Of a DNA stretch of 64,000 bases, positions 8,577 through 16,908 are shown piece after piece. The position numbers were made by a program, and so were the translations under genes. Under the pieces are notes generated by a model. It did no database searches and had not been told where the DNA came from. It saw nothing but the letters and a program-made list of their open reading frames with translations. Origin of the DNA: Fodinibacter sp963730365 (GTDB lineage: Bacteria; Actinomycetota; Actinomycetes; Actinomycetales; Dermatophilaceae); the NCBI GenBank assembly GCA_963730365.1, contig CAVSRM010000005.1, positions 744,001 to 808,000 of the forward strand. Reading direction: 5' to 3'. How positions within the stretch are numbered: position 1 is the stretch's first letter; each line of letters starts with the position of its first letter.

Positions 8577-9152
8577 TCAGGCAGCGAGCAGGGGCGGCGC
8601 GCGACCGCCCAGCGGACGGGTCCTGCGGAAGGGGAGCAGCAGAAGGGGTCGTTCCGGAGCGACGCGGCTCCCGACCACACCGACGAACCGCCGGCCCAGC
8701 CGTGGGCGCACGAGCGAGACCACCCACCAGAGGACTCGCTCGGCGCGGGAGAGCACCACCGCGGTCGCCACGGTCGCCGCGGCGTGCAGGGCGAGCATCA
8801 TCGGGGTCAGGTGGGCCATGGCCATGGGGGTCAGGTGGGCCGTGGCCATCGGGTCGCCCGACGATCCCAGGCTCGCACCGCCGTGCATCGGGGCAGCGGA
8901 TGAGGTTCCGTGCCCCGGCGCCATCGCCATGAGCGCTCCGTGGACGACGACCTGGGTCCCGGCGAGCAGCGCGATCAGCCTCGAGGTGGTCAGCTCCCCG
9001 GCGCTCACCCACCAGAGCGCGGGAGCGAGGGCGGTGCCGAGCACGGCCAGGGCCAACGGTGTGGGGGCGGACCCTCCGCCGAGTGCGTGGGCACCGCTCG
9101 CGAGGCCGATGACGACCATGGTCGCCAGGGCCGCACGGAGCAGTCGCACCAT
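8577..9152 (-). CDS. Met/His-rich integral membrane protein
   Basis: 191 residues; I do not recognise a named family. Four or so hydrophobic segments are visible (MVRLLRAALATMVVIGLASG; LALAVLGTALAPALWWV; LIALLAGTQVVVHGALMAMA; MMLALHAAATVATAVVL). The third and fourth flank a loop rich in Met and His (APMHGG, then MATAHLTPMAMAHLTPMM, a direct repeat of AHLTPM). The tail is basic (RPRLGRRF). Start chosen at the ATG at 9152 because GGAG lies 8 nt upstream; a GTG at 9173 is possible. First gene of the block with the copper lipoprotein and DyP; copper handling is inferred from context and the Met/His loop only. Confidence 0.75.
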   Translation of the reverse strand: MVRLLRAALATMVVIGLASGAHALGGGSAPTPLALAVLGTALAPALWWVSAGELTTSRLIALLAGTQVVVHGALMAMAPGHGTSSAAPMHGGASLGSSGDPMATAHLTPMAMAHLTPMMLALHAAATVATAVVLSRAERVLWWVVSLVRPRLGRRFVGVVGSRVAPERPLLLLPFRRTRPLGGRAPPLLAA

Positions 9153-9200
9153 CCCCACTCCGGCGTCGACCACATGTCGATCGTACGCCGGGACGGTCAC

Positions 9201-9206
9201 TAGGCT
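9201..9206 (+). promoter_or_regulatory. candidate -10 box for rbfA
   Basis: TAGGCT, 48 bp before the rbfA start, in the divergent gap. No good -35. It would give rbfA its own transcript now that the copper block separates it from infB. Confidence 0.35.
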
Positions 9207-9254
9207 TGCCCTCGGCCCGTCGCGACGGGACCCCACACGACCCAGGAGGATGCC

Positions 9255-9749
9255 GTGGCCGACACCGCCCGCGCCCACAAGATCGCAGACCGGATCAAGA
9301 CCCTCACGGCGGAGAACCTGGGGTCGATCATCAAGGACCCCGACCTCGGCTTCGTCACCGTCACCGACGTGCGCGTCACCGGCGACCTGCAGCACGCCTC
9401 GCTGTTCTACACCGTCTTCGGCGACGAGGGGCAGCGCAACCGCACGGCCTCACTGCTCGAGGCGAACAAGGGTCGTCTTCGCTCGTTCGTCGGGAAGCAG
9501 CTGGGCATCCGCCTCACTCCCACGCTGGAGTTCATCGCTGACGCCATCCCCGAGAACGCCGCTCACCTGGAGGACCTCCTCAAGGAGGCCAAGGAGCGGG
9601 ACGCCGAGGTGGCCCGAGCCGCGTCCGGTGCGCGCTACGCCGGTGACGCCGACCCCTACCGCAAGGACCGCGAGGAGGAGGAGCTCGACCAGGCCGAACC
9701 GCAGCCCGACGCACCGAGTCCCCAGGATGCCTCGGGTGAGTCGGCCTGA
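9255..9749 (+). CDS. rbfA: 30S ribosome-binding factor RbfA
   Basis: 164 residues. The KH-type core (residues 1-115) contains ARAHKIADRIKTLTAENL, DPDLGFVTVTDVRVTGDL and the LGIRLTPTLEFIAD strand typical of RbfA. The rest (about 116-164) is an acidic, disordered tail common in actinobacteria. RbfA helps mature the 5' end of 16S rRNA and supports cold growth. GTG start behind AGGAGG. truB follows 10 bp downstream, so these form an operon with ribF and the rodA-like gene. Confidence 0.95.
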   Translation: MADTARAHKIADRIKTLTAENLGSIIKDPDLGFVTVTDVRVTGDLQHASLFYTVFGDEGQRNRTASLLEANKGRLRSFVGKQLGIRLTPTLEFIADAIPENAAHLEDLLKEAKERDAEVARAASGARYAGDADPYRKDREEEELDQAEPQPDAPSPQDASGESA

Positions 9750-9759
9750 GGACCCGGTC

Positions 9760-10698
9760 GTGACGTCGGCGACGGGGCAGGGCGCGGAGCCGACCGGCGA
9801 CGGCATCCTCGTCGTGGACAAGCCGGAGGGCTGGACCAGCCATGACGTCGTGGCCCGGTCACGACGCCTCTGCGCCACCCGGAAGGTGGGGCACGCCGGC
9901 ACCCTGGACCCGATGGCCACCGGGGTGCTCGTTCTCGGGGTCGGCCGAGCGACGCGCCTGCTGACGTTCCTCGTGGGGTGCGACAAGGACTACACCGCCA
10001 CCGTGCGACTCGGCCAGGCGACCCTCACCGACGACGCCGAGGGCGACGTGACCACCGCGCCGGGTGCCGCCGGCATCGGGCGAGAGGCGGTCCTCGAGGC
10101 CAGCCGAGCCCTCACCGGACCCATCGACCAGGTGCCGAGCTCGGTGAGCGCCATCAAGGTCAAGGGTGAGCGGGCCTACCACCGGGTCCGCAGCGGGGAG
10201 GCGGTCGACCTCCCGGCGCGCCCGGTCACCGTCGGGCGCTTCGACGTCGGGCAGCTCCGCCCGAGGCGGGTCGGCGACACCGAGGTGGTGGACGTCGACA
10301 TCGAGGTGACGGTCTCCTCCGGCACCTACGTGCGGGCACTGGCTCGCGACGTCGGCGCATCGCTCGGGTGCGGCGGGCACCTCGTGGCGCTGCGGCGCAC
10401 CCGCGTGGGCGGGTTCTCGCTGGCCGCCGCGCACCGCCTCGCCGACCTCGAGGCGATGCAGGGCCGGGCGATGCCGGTCGTTCCGCTCGCCGAGGCGGCT
10501 CGAGCCGCGTTCCCGGTGCGGGAGGTGAGTGTCGAGGAGGCCCGGACCCTGGGCTTCGGGCAGCGGCTGGCCTCCGCTCACCCCGGTCGCTCGGAGCCCG
10601 TGGCGGCGCTCTCGCCGGACGGCACGCTGGTGGCGATGATCGACGAGTCCGGCCCCACTGCTCGCAGCCTCGTCGTCTTTGCCCCGTCGAGTTCGTAG
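9760..10698 (+). CDS. truB: tRNA pseudouridine(55) synthase TruB
   Basis: 312 residues. The enzyme converts U55 in the T-loop of tRNA to pseudouridine. The catalytic motif GHAGTLDPMATG (residues about 45-56, Asp52 region) and the preceding ILVVDKPEGWTSHDVV are diagnostic. SSGTYVRALARDVG and the C-terminal TruB domain follow. The GTG at 9760 is my start; an in-frame ATG at 9727 inside rbfA would add 11 residues. The TAG stop is the first half of a TAGAGT hexamer that may serve as a -10 box for ribF. Confidence 0.95.
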   Translation: MTSATGQGAEPTGDGILVVDKPEGWTSHDVVARSRRLCATRKVGHAGTLDPMATGVLVLGVGRATRLLTFLVGCDKDYTATVRLGQATLTDDAEGDVTTAPGAAGIGREAVLEASRALTGPIDQVPSSVSAIKVKGERAYHRVRSGEAVDLPARPVTVGRFDVGQLRPRRVGDTEVVDVDIEVTVSSGTYVRALARDVGASLGCGGHLVALRRTRVGGFSLAAAHRLADLEAMQGRAMPVVPLAEAARAAFPVREVSVEEARTLGFGQRLASAHPGRSEPVAALSPDGTLVAMIDESGPTARSLVVFAPSSS

Positions 10699-10701
10699 AG
10701 T
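10696..10701 (+). promoter_or_regulatory. candidate -10 box overlapping the truB stop codon
   Basis: TAGAGT; the first three bases are the truB stop. The ribF GTG at 10709 lies 7 nt downstream, so a leaderless ribF mRNA is possible. No -35 recognised. Confidence 0.35.
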
Positions 10702-10708
10702 GGTGCCC

Positions 10709-11671
10709 GTGCACCGTTGGAACGACTCCTCAAGGACTCCCGAGGCCCTGCGCCCGTGCGTCGTCACGCTGGGCAACTTCGACGGGGTTCACCGGGGCCA
10801 CAAGGCGGTGCTCGCCGCACTCGTCGAGGCCGGTGACCGCCTCAACCTTCCGGCCGTCGCCATCACCTTCGACCCGCACCCGGTGGCCTTCCTGCGACCC
10901 GACGAGGCGCCCGAGCTGATCGCCCCCGGGGAGGTGCGCGACTCCCTGCTGGCCGAGACCGGCATCGACGGCCTCCTCGTCCTCGACTTCACGACGGAGT
11001 TCGCCCAGCAGAGCCCGGAGGACTTCATCCGCGCGGTCTTCATCCGTGGGCTGGACGCACGAGCGGTCGTCGTCGGCATGGACACCCGCTTCGGCTACCG
11101 CAACTCGGGCGACGTCTCCACCCTCGTCGACCTCGGAGAGCACTTCGGCTTCGAGGTGCTGGCGCTGGACGACGTCGGTAACGGCGAGCGCTACTCCTCG
11201 ACCGTGGTGCGCACCCTCCTGCGCTCGGGCGACGTGAGCGAGGCGTCCCGGATCCTCGGTCGGCCGCACCGCGTCGTCGGCACGGTCGTCCACGGCAACC
11301 ACCGTGGCCGCGCGCTGGGCTACCCCACGGCCAACCTGTCCGCCGACTCGCTCGGGCTGGTGCCGCTCGAGGGCGTGTACGCCGGCTGGCTCACCCGGCG
11401 GGACCTCCCCGCTGACGCCCCGGACCGGACGATGCCCGCGGCGCTCAGCGTGGGCACCAACCCCACCTTCGAGACCGAGGACCGCCGCACGGTGGAGGCG
11501 TACGTCCTGGATCGCGATGACCTCGACCTCTACGGTGAGTCGGTCATGGTGGAGTTCACCGCCCACATCCGCGAGACCCTGAAGTTCGACACCGTGGACG
11601 CCCTGAAGCAGGCGATGGCGGAGGACGTCGCGACGTGCCGCCGGCTGCTCTCCACGATCGTCCCCGGGTGA
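10709..11671 (+). CDS. ribF: bifunctional riboflavin kinase / FAD synthetase RibF
   Basis: 320 residues. N-terminal nucleotidyltransferase (about 1-185): VVTLGNFDGVHRGHKAVL with the HxGH-type site, then VVVGMDTRFGYRNSGD. C-terminal riboflavin kinase (about 190-320): GRPHRVVGTVVHGNHRGRAL with GYPTANL. Makes FMN then FAD from riboflavin. The GTG at 10709 (VHRW) is the likely start; another GTG lies two codons upstream. The 3' end overlaps the rodA-like gene by 4 bp (GTGA). Confidence 0.96.
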   Translation: MHRWNDSSRTPEALRPCVVTLGNFDGVHRGHKAVLAALVEAGDRLNLPAVAITFDPHPVAFLRPDEAPELIAPGEVRDSLLAETGIDGLLVLDFTTEFAQQSPEDFIRAVFIRGLDARAVVVGMDTRFGYRNSGDVSTLVDLGEHFGFEVLALDDVGNGERYSSTVVRTLLRSGDVSEASRILGRPHRVVGTVVHGNHRGRALGYPTANLSADSLGLVPLEGVYAGWLTRRDLPADAPDRTMPAALSVGTNPTFETEDRRTVEAYVLDRDDLDLYGESVMVEFTAHIRETLKFDTVDALKQAMAEDVATCRRLLSTIVPG

Positions 11672-12840
11672 GGCGAGCGGGCCCGCCCGCCTCACCCCGT
11701 GGGCCCGCCGGCCTGAGTCGCTGGGCCCGGCACGACGTCGGGCTCTACCTGGCCGCCGCGGGAGCCTCGGTCGTCGGCGCACTGCTCGTCTGGTCCGCGA
11801 CCGCCGGCACGAACGGCACGGCCTACCTGGTCCGCCACCTGCTGACCGCGGCCGTGGGGCTCGCCCTCGCCCTGGTCATCAGCCGGTCGGGAGAGGCGAG
11901 GATCCGGCTCACGGCACCGTGGGTGTATGCCGTCTCCGTGCTCGGGCTGGTCGCGGTCCTCACCCCGCTCGGCGTCACCGTCAACGGGTCGAGGTCCTGG
12001 ATCCCGCTGCTGGGCGGGTTCACGATCCAGCCGGCCGAGATCGCCAAGGTCGGGCTGTGCCTGGCGCTCGCGGCGCTCCTCGCCGGGCGCGGGGACCGAG
12101 GTCACCCCCCCGGGCACCGCGAGGTCATCCTCGCGGGGGTGCTCGTGGCCCTTCCGGCCGGGCTCGTGCTGCTCCAGCCGGACCTCGGCTCGACCGCCGT
12201 CATCCTCGCGCTCGGCTTCGTCGTCGTCACCGTCTCGGGAGCCCCCCGGCCCTGGGTGCTCGGCACGCTGGCGCTCGCCGCGACGGCGGTGGCGCTCGCG
12301 CTGACCACGTCGCTGCTCAGCGCCTACCAGCGGGACCGGCTCACGGCATTCGCCGATCCGAGCGCGGACCCGCAGGGGCTGGGGTACCAGACCCGGCAGG
12401 TACGCCTCGCGATCGGGTCCGGGGGCTGGTGGGGTCAGGGGTTCATGGAGGGCGAGCGCACCCAGGGAGGGCTGATCCCCTACCAGCTCAATGACTTCAT
12501 CTTCTCGGTGGCGGGGGAGGAGCTGGGCTTCGTGGGGTCGGTGGGCCTGCTGCTGCTGCTCGGGTTCGTCGTGGCCCGGGTGCTGCTCGTCGCCGCGCGT
12601 GCTCCGGGCACCTTCGGACGCCTCGTGGCGGTGGGCGTGGCCACCTGGCTCGCCGTGCAGGTGGTACAGAACGTGGGCATGAACCTGGGTCTGCTGCCGG
12701 TCACCGGGCTCCCGCTGCCCTTCATCTCCTACGGGGGGTCCTCGATGCTCGTCTCGTGGGCGGCGGTCGGCCTCGTCGACGCGGCCCAGACGAGCAGACT
12801 CGCCGGGCGGGACGACGTTCCCCGGCGTGTCCCCATGTGA
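11668..12840 (+). CDS. rodA: RodA/FtsW family (SEDS) peptidoglycan glycosyltransferase
   Basis: 390 residues with about ten membrane helices. Diagnostic motifs: NGSRSWIPL, GGFTIQPAEIAK (residues about 110-135), NDFIFSVAGEELGFVG and the C-terminal GLPLPFISYGGSSML. SEDS proteins polymerise lipid II with a partner class B PBP. The missing long cytoplasmic tail and context outside the dcw cluster favour RodA over FtsW. Unusual location: in actinobacteria rodA commonly sits with pbpA/pknAB or mreBCD, but here its GTG overlaps the ribF stop by 4 bp and no PBP gene is adjacent. Confidence 0.88.
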   Translation: MRRAGPPASPRGPAGLSRWARHDVGLYLAAAGASVVGALLVWSATAGTNGTAYLVRHLLTAAVGLALALVISRSGEARIRLTAPWVYAVSVLGLVAVLTPLGVTVNGSRSWIPLLGGFTIQPAEIAKVGLCLALAALLAGRGDRGHPPGHREVILAGVLVALPAGLVLLQPDLGSTAVILALGFVVVTVSGAPRPWVLGTLALAATAVALALTTSLLSAYQRDRLTAFADPSADPQGLGYQTRQVRLAIGSGGWWGQGFMEGERTQGGLIPYQLNDFIFSVAGEELGFVGSVGLLLLLGFVVARVLLVAARAPGTFGRLVAVGVATWLAVQVVQNVGMNLGLLPVTGLPLPFISYGGSSMLVSWAAVGLVDAAQTSRLAGRDDVPRRVPM

Positions 12841-12882
12841 CAAGATTCCCGCAACGCCCCCAAGGACGAGGACGACTTCGCT

Positions 12883-14754
12883 ATGAGCACGGCACCGACC
12901 CAGATCCCCACTCCAGCCGACGAGCCGGTCGACACGGCCCTCATGGAGGGCCGCGCCCAGAGCGTGGGCCACCTCTTCCGCAACCGCGTGGCGGCCACCC
13001 CCGACCGTGACGCGTACATCCACGCCGTCGTCTCGGACTCCGGCGACGAGTGGGTGACTGTCACCTGGCGCGAGCTGGACGTGGTCGTCCGAGAGCTCGC
13101 GGCCGGGCTGGTCGCCCTCGGGATCGGCCCCGAGGACCGGGTCGCCATCGCGTCGACCACCCGCTACGAGTGGGCCCTGGCCGACCTCGCCGTCATGGCA
13201 TCCGGCGGGGCGACCACGACCATCTACCCGACGACGATGGCCGACGACGTGGCCTTCATCCTCGAGGACTCCGGCACCAAGGTCGTCTTCGCCGAGAACG
13301 ACGACCAGCTGGAGAAGCTGCGCTCCATCCACGACAGCACGCCGGGCGTGGCCAAGGTCATCGTCTTCGACGGCGTGGCCGACCGGGACGAGTGGACCCT
13401 CACCCTCGAGGAGCTGCGCCTGCTCGGCCGCGAGTACCTCGAGGGTGACCCCGGTGCCGTCGACGTGCGCATCGACGCGATCCAGCCCGACCAGCTGGCG
13501 ACCATCATCTACACCTCGGGCACGACGGGCCGCCCCAAGGGCGTCCGTCTTCCGCACAGCGCCTGGACCTACGAGGCCGCGGCCACCGATGCGACCGGCA
13601 TCCTCTCCGGGGACGACCTGCAGTACCTGTGGCTGCCGCTCGCGCACGTCTTCGGCAAGGTGCTGCTCACCCTGCCCATCCAGGTCGGCTTCCCCACGGC
13701 GATCGACGGCAGGATCGACAAGATCGTCGAGAACCTCGCGGTCGTGAAGCCGACGTTCATGGGCGCCGCACCGCGCATCTTCGAGAAGGCCTACGGCCGG
13801 ATCCAGACGATGATGGAGGGCGAGGGCGGGGTCAAGTTCAAGCTCTTCACCTGGGCGAGCGGGGTCGGCAAGGAGGTGAGCGCCCTGCGGGAGCAGGGCA
13901 AGAGCCCCTCCGGGCTGCTCGCGATCCAGCACTCGATCGCCGACAAGGTCATCGGCACCAAGATCCGCGAGCGCTTCGGGGGCCGGGTCCGCTTCTTCAT
14001 CAGCGGCTCCGCGGCCCTCAACCAGGACATCGCCCGCTGGTTCGACTCCATGGGCATGCTCATCATGGAGGGCTACGGCCTCACCGAGACGAGCGCGGCG
14101 TCGTTCGTCGCGCGGCCCACGGCCTACCAGTTCGGGGCGGTGGGATGGCCGCTCCCCGGCACGGAGGCCCGCATCGCCGACGACGGCGAGGTGCTGCTGC
14201 GCGGCCCGGGCGTCATGCAGGGCTACCACAACAACCCCGACGCCACCGCCGAGGTGTTCGACGACGAGGGCTGGTTCCACACCGGCGACATCGGTGAGAT
14301 CAACGACCGTGGCTTCCTGCGGATCACCGACCGCAAGAAGGACATGTTCAAGACGAGCGGTGGCAAGTACGTCGCTCCGTCGGCCATCGAGTCGATGTTC
14401 AAGGGGCTGTGTCCGTTCGCCAGTCAGCTCGTCGTCTACGGTGCCGACCGCAACTTCGTCTCCGCGCTGGTCACCCTCGATCCCGACGCAATGGAGGGCT
14501 GGGCCGCGGCCAACGGCATGGCGGGCAAGTCCTACGAGGAGGTCGTCACCTCGGACGCGTGCCGCTCGATGGTCCAGGGCTACATCGACGACCTCAACGC
14601 GGGCCTCAACCGGTGGGAGACGATCAAGAAGTTCACCATCCTCAGTCACGACCTCACCGTCGAGGACGGTGACCTCACGCCGAGCCTGAAGCTCAAGCGC
14701 AAGGTCGTCTCCGACAAGTACAAGGACGTCCTGGACGGCCACTACTCCAGCTGA
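12883..14754 (+). CDS. long-chain fatty acid--CoA ligase (AMP-forming)
   Basis: 623 residues, FadD15-like. The P-loop-like motif IIYTSGTTGRPKG lies near residue 206, GYGLTE near 396, and the hinge motif DRKKDMFKTSGGKYVAP near 484. A long N-terminal SVGHLFRNRVAATPDRDA start and the C-terminal lid end in LKLKRKVV. Activates fatty acids to acyl-CoA through an acyl-adenylate. RBS AAGGACGAGGA before the ATG. It stands alone, followed by a strong terminator hairpin shared with the convergent pcm gene. Confidence 0.94.
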   Translation: MSTAPTQIPTPADEPVDTALMEGRAQSVGHLFRNRVAATPDRDAYIHAVVSDSGDEWVTVTWRELDVVVRELAAGLVALGIGPEDRVAIASTTRYEWALADLAVMASGGATTTIYPTTMADDVAFILEDSGTKVVFAENDDQLEKLRSIHDSTPGVAKVIVFDGVADRDEWTLTLEELRLLGREYLEGDPGAVDVRIDAIQPDQLATIIYTSGTTGRPKGVRLPHSAWTYEAAATDATGILSGDDLQYLWLPLAHVFGKVLLTLPIQVGFPTAIDGRIDKIVENLAVVKPTFMGAAPRIFEKAYGRIQTMMEGEGGVKFKLFTWASGVGKEVSALREQGKSPSGLLAIQHSIADKVIGTKIRERFGGRVRFFISGSAALNQDIARWFDSMGMLIMEGYGLTETSAASFVARPTAYQFGAVGWPLPGTEARIADDGEVLLRGPGVMQGYHNNPDATAEVFDDEGWFHTGDIGEINDRGFLRITDRKKDMFKTSGGKYVAPSAIESMFKGLCPFASQLVVYGADRNFVSALVTLDPDAMEGWAAANGMAGKSYEEVVTSDACRSMVQGYIDDLNAGLNRWETIKKFTILSHDLTVEDGDLTPSLKLKRKVVSDKYKDVLDGHYSS

Positions 14755-14773
14755 CCGGCCGGGCCCAGCACGC

Positions 14774-14813
14774 CACCTCCCCGATCTCGTCCGCCGACCA
14801 GGTCGGGGAGGTG
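14774..14813. terminator. bidirectional terminator hairpin
   Basis: CACCTCCCCGA (14774-14784) pairs perfectly with TCGGGGAGGTG (14803-14813) around an 18-nt loop, between the convergent acyl-CoA ligase and pcm genes. Confidence 0.75.
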
Positions 14814-14820
14814 CGTTCGG

Positions 14821-15426
14821 TCAGTCCTCGACGAGGGGGACGAAGCGGTAGGCGCCGTGCTCGGTGACCCGGGCACCGCCGGATGCCGTGCCGTCGCGCA
14901 CCACACGACGCATCACCCCCGCGACCGGTGCCACGAGGATGCCTCCCTCGCGCACCTGCGCGACGAGCTCCGCCGGCAACCGCATCGCCATCGCCGAGAC
15001 GAGAACCCGGTCGAACGGCGCGCCTGCCGGCCAGCCCAGCACGCCGGGCTCGGCAGCGTGGACCACGGCCCAGGGGGTGCCGGCCCGCTCGAGGTTGGCC
15101 CGGCCCATCTCGACGAGCTCGGGGACCCGCTCCACCCCGACGACCGACCCCGTCGATCCGGTGAGCCGGGCCAGCAGGGCCGTGGTCCACCCCGAGCCCG
15201 AGCCGACGTCGAGCACGGCGTCGCCGGGGTGCACGTCCAGGAGGGCCAACATCGCCGTCACCGTGCGCGGCTGGCTGTTGGTCTGACCGTGACCGATCGT
15301 CAGCGGTCCGTCGTACCCGGCCTGCCGGCGCTGCGACCGGGGGAGGAAGCGTTCCCGGGGGGCGGCCGCCAGCGCGGCGCGGATGCGCTCCTCCTGCGTC
15401 GGGTCCTCACTGCGCATCGTCGCCAC
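14821..15426 (-). CDS. pcm: protein-L-isoaspartate O-methyltransferase family
   Basis: 201 residues. SAM-dependent methyltransferase that repairs isoaspartyl residues. The N-terminal PRERFLPRSQRRQAGYDGPLTIGHGQTNSQP block is typical, followed by motif I DAVLDVGSGSGWTTALLA (about 75-92), motif post I VVGVERVPELV and motif II FDRVLVSAMA. The His-Gly-Gln-Thr-x-Ser-Gln-Pro loop is intact. RBS GAGGGGTGG. It begins 12 bp after the flavoprotein gene, so the two form one reverse-strand unit. Confidence 0.92.
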   Translation of the reverse strand: MATMRSEDPTQEERIRAALAAAPRERFLPRSQRRQAGYDGPLTIGHGQTNSQPRTVTAMLALLDVHPGDAVLDVGSGSGWTTALLARLTGSTGSVVGVERVPELVEMGRANLERAGTPWAVVHAAEPGVLGWPAGAPFDRVLVSAMAMRLPAELVAQVREGGILVAPVAGVMRRVVRDGTASGGARVTEHGAYRFVPLVED

Positions 15427-15438
15427 CCCTCGTCGGGC

Positions 15439-16818
15439 TCACTCGTCCAGGTCGGCCAGGGCGGTCTCGACGGCCCGGTGGAAGGTCGGGTAGGCGAAGA
15501 CCATCGTGCGCAGGGTGGCCGTCGGCACCTTGGCGTGCACCGCGGTGGCGAGCATCGAGAGCACCTCTCCGCCCATCGGGCCCACGGACGTGGCCCCGAC
15601 GAGGTGGCCGGCGGTCCTGTCCTCGACGAGCTTGATGACGCCCTGGCCGTCCGGGCCCTGGATCCACCCACGGGTCGATGACCCCAGCGGGGCGAGGCCC
15701 ACCGCCACGTCGAGACCGGCATCGCGGGCCTGCTGTTCGGTGAGCCCCACCGAGCCCACCTCGGGATCGGTGAAGGTCACCCTCGGCACCGCGTGGAACT
15801 GCGCCGGGTGTCCCTCTCGGCCGAGGACGTCGCCGAGGGCCACGTCGGCCTCGTACATCGACATGTGCGTGAACGCGCCCTTGCCGACGATGTCGCCGAT
15901 GGCCCACAGCCGCTCCCCGGCGCGCATCCGCTCGTCGGTCTCGACGCTCCTCGCGCTCGGGTCCAGGCCCACCGTCTCCAGGCCGATGTCGGAGATGTTG
16001 GGCCGCCGCCCGGCCGCGACGAGCAGCCGGTCGGCGCGCAGCTCGAGGTCGGTGCCGCCCTCGTCGGTGAGCGCCACGGTGAACGTGCCCTCGGCGTGGT
16101 GCACCGACGTGATGGACGCGCCGGCCAGCACCTGGACCCCCTCGGCCGCGAACGCGTCGGCGACGACCCGGGACGCCTCCGGTTCCTCGGGGGCCAGGAT
16201 GCGCGGCGCCGCCTCGAGCACGGAGACCGAGGTGCCGAACCTGGCGAACGCCTGGGCGAGCTCGGCCCCGATGGCGCCACCTCCGATGACGATCATGCTG
16301 TCCGGGAGCTCCGGGGTCGCGAAGACGTCACGGTTGGTCCAGTAGGGCGTGTCGGCCAGCCCGTCGATCGGCGGCGCAGCCGGAGCCGTGCCGGTGTTGA
16401 GGACGACACCGCGCGAGGCGGCGTACCGGGTGCCCGAGACCTCGACGACGCCCTCGGCCACGAGCCGTCCGTGCCCCCGCACGAAGCGCACTCCTGCCTT
16501 CTCCAGCCGCTCCACGGCGACGGTGTCGTCCCAGTCGTCTGTCGCCTCCTCGCGGACGCGGGTGGCGACGACGGACCAGTCGGGGGTGGCCTGCGAGGAC
16601 CCGGCGAGCCCCGGCACCCGGCGGGCCTCGGCGAGCGAGTTCGCCGCGCGGATGACCATCTTCGAGGGGATGCAGCCGTAGTAGGGGCACTCGCCCCCCA
16701 CGAGCCTCTCGTCGACGCCGACGACGGACAGGCCCGCCGTCGCGGCCTCGGTCGCGAGGTGCTCACCTCCCGGGCCCAGGCCGAGCACCACGAGGTCAAC
16801 CTGCAGTTCGTCGCTCAT
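15439..16818 (-). CDS. pyridine nucleotide-disulfide oxidoreductase, LpdA/quinone-reductase-like
   Basis: 459 residues. FAD-binding LGLGPGGEHLATEAA (10-25), redox pair CPYYGC (Cys44, Cys49), NAD(P)-binding IVIGGGAIGAELAQAF, second FAD motif LWAIGDIVG, and a dimerisation domain from about 340. In true dihydrolipoamide dehydrogenases the C-terminus has His-Pro-x-x-x-Glu; here the place reads AYPTFHRAV, so the catalytic His and Glu are replaced. Such changes are known in mycobacterial LpdA, an NAD(P)H quinone reductase, and I prefer that reading over lipoamide dehydrogenase. No 2-oxoacid dehydrogenase genes are nearby. Confidence 0.85.
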   Translation of the reverse strand: MSDELQVDLVVLGLGPGGEHLATEAATAGLSVVGVDERLVGGECPYYGCIPSKMVIRAANSLAEARRVPGLAGSSQATPDWSVVATRVREEATDDWDDTVAVERLEKAGVRFVRGHGRLVAEGVVEVSGTRYAASRGVVLNTGTAPAAPPIDGLADTPYWTNRDVFATPELPDSMIVIGGGAIGAELAQAFARFGTSVSVLEAAPRILAPEEPEASRVVADAFAAEGVQVLAGASITSVHHAEGTFTVALTDEGGTDLELRADRLLVAAGRRPNISDIGLETVGLDPSARSVETDERMRAGERLWAIGDIVGKGAFTHMSMYEADVALGDVLGREGHPAQFHAVPRVTFTDPEVGSVGLTEQQARDAGLDVAVGLAPLGSSTRGWIQGPDGQGVIKLVEDRTAGHLVGATSVGPMGGEVLSMLATAVHAKVPTATLRTMVFAYPTFHRAVETALADLDE

Positions 16819-16873
16819 GCCCCCACTCAAGCACGCCGGATGCCGTGGCCACAGGGTCGGGTCGTCGCACGTT

Positions 16874-16902
16874 TTGGGCGGGTCACGCGCGCCACCTACC
16901 CT
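16874..16902 (+). promoter_or_regulatory. leaderless promoter for the TIGR03960 gene
   Basis: TTGGGC (16874-16879), 17-bp spacer, TACCCT (16897-16902), then 6 nt to the ATG at 16909. The spacing puts the transcription start at or next to the start codon. Confidence 0.6.
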
Positions 16903-16908
16903 TGGGGG

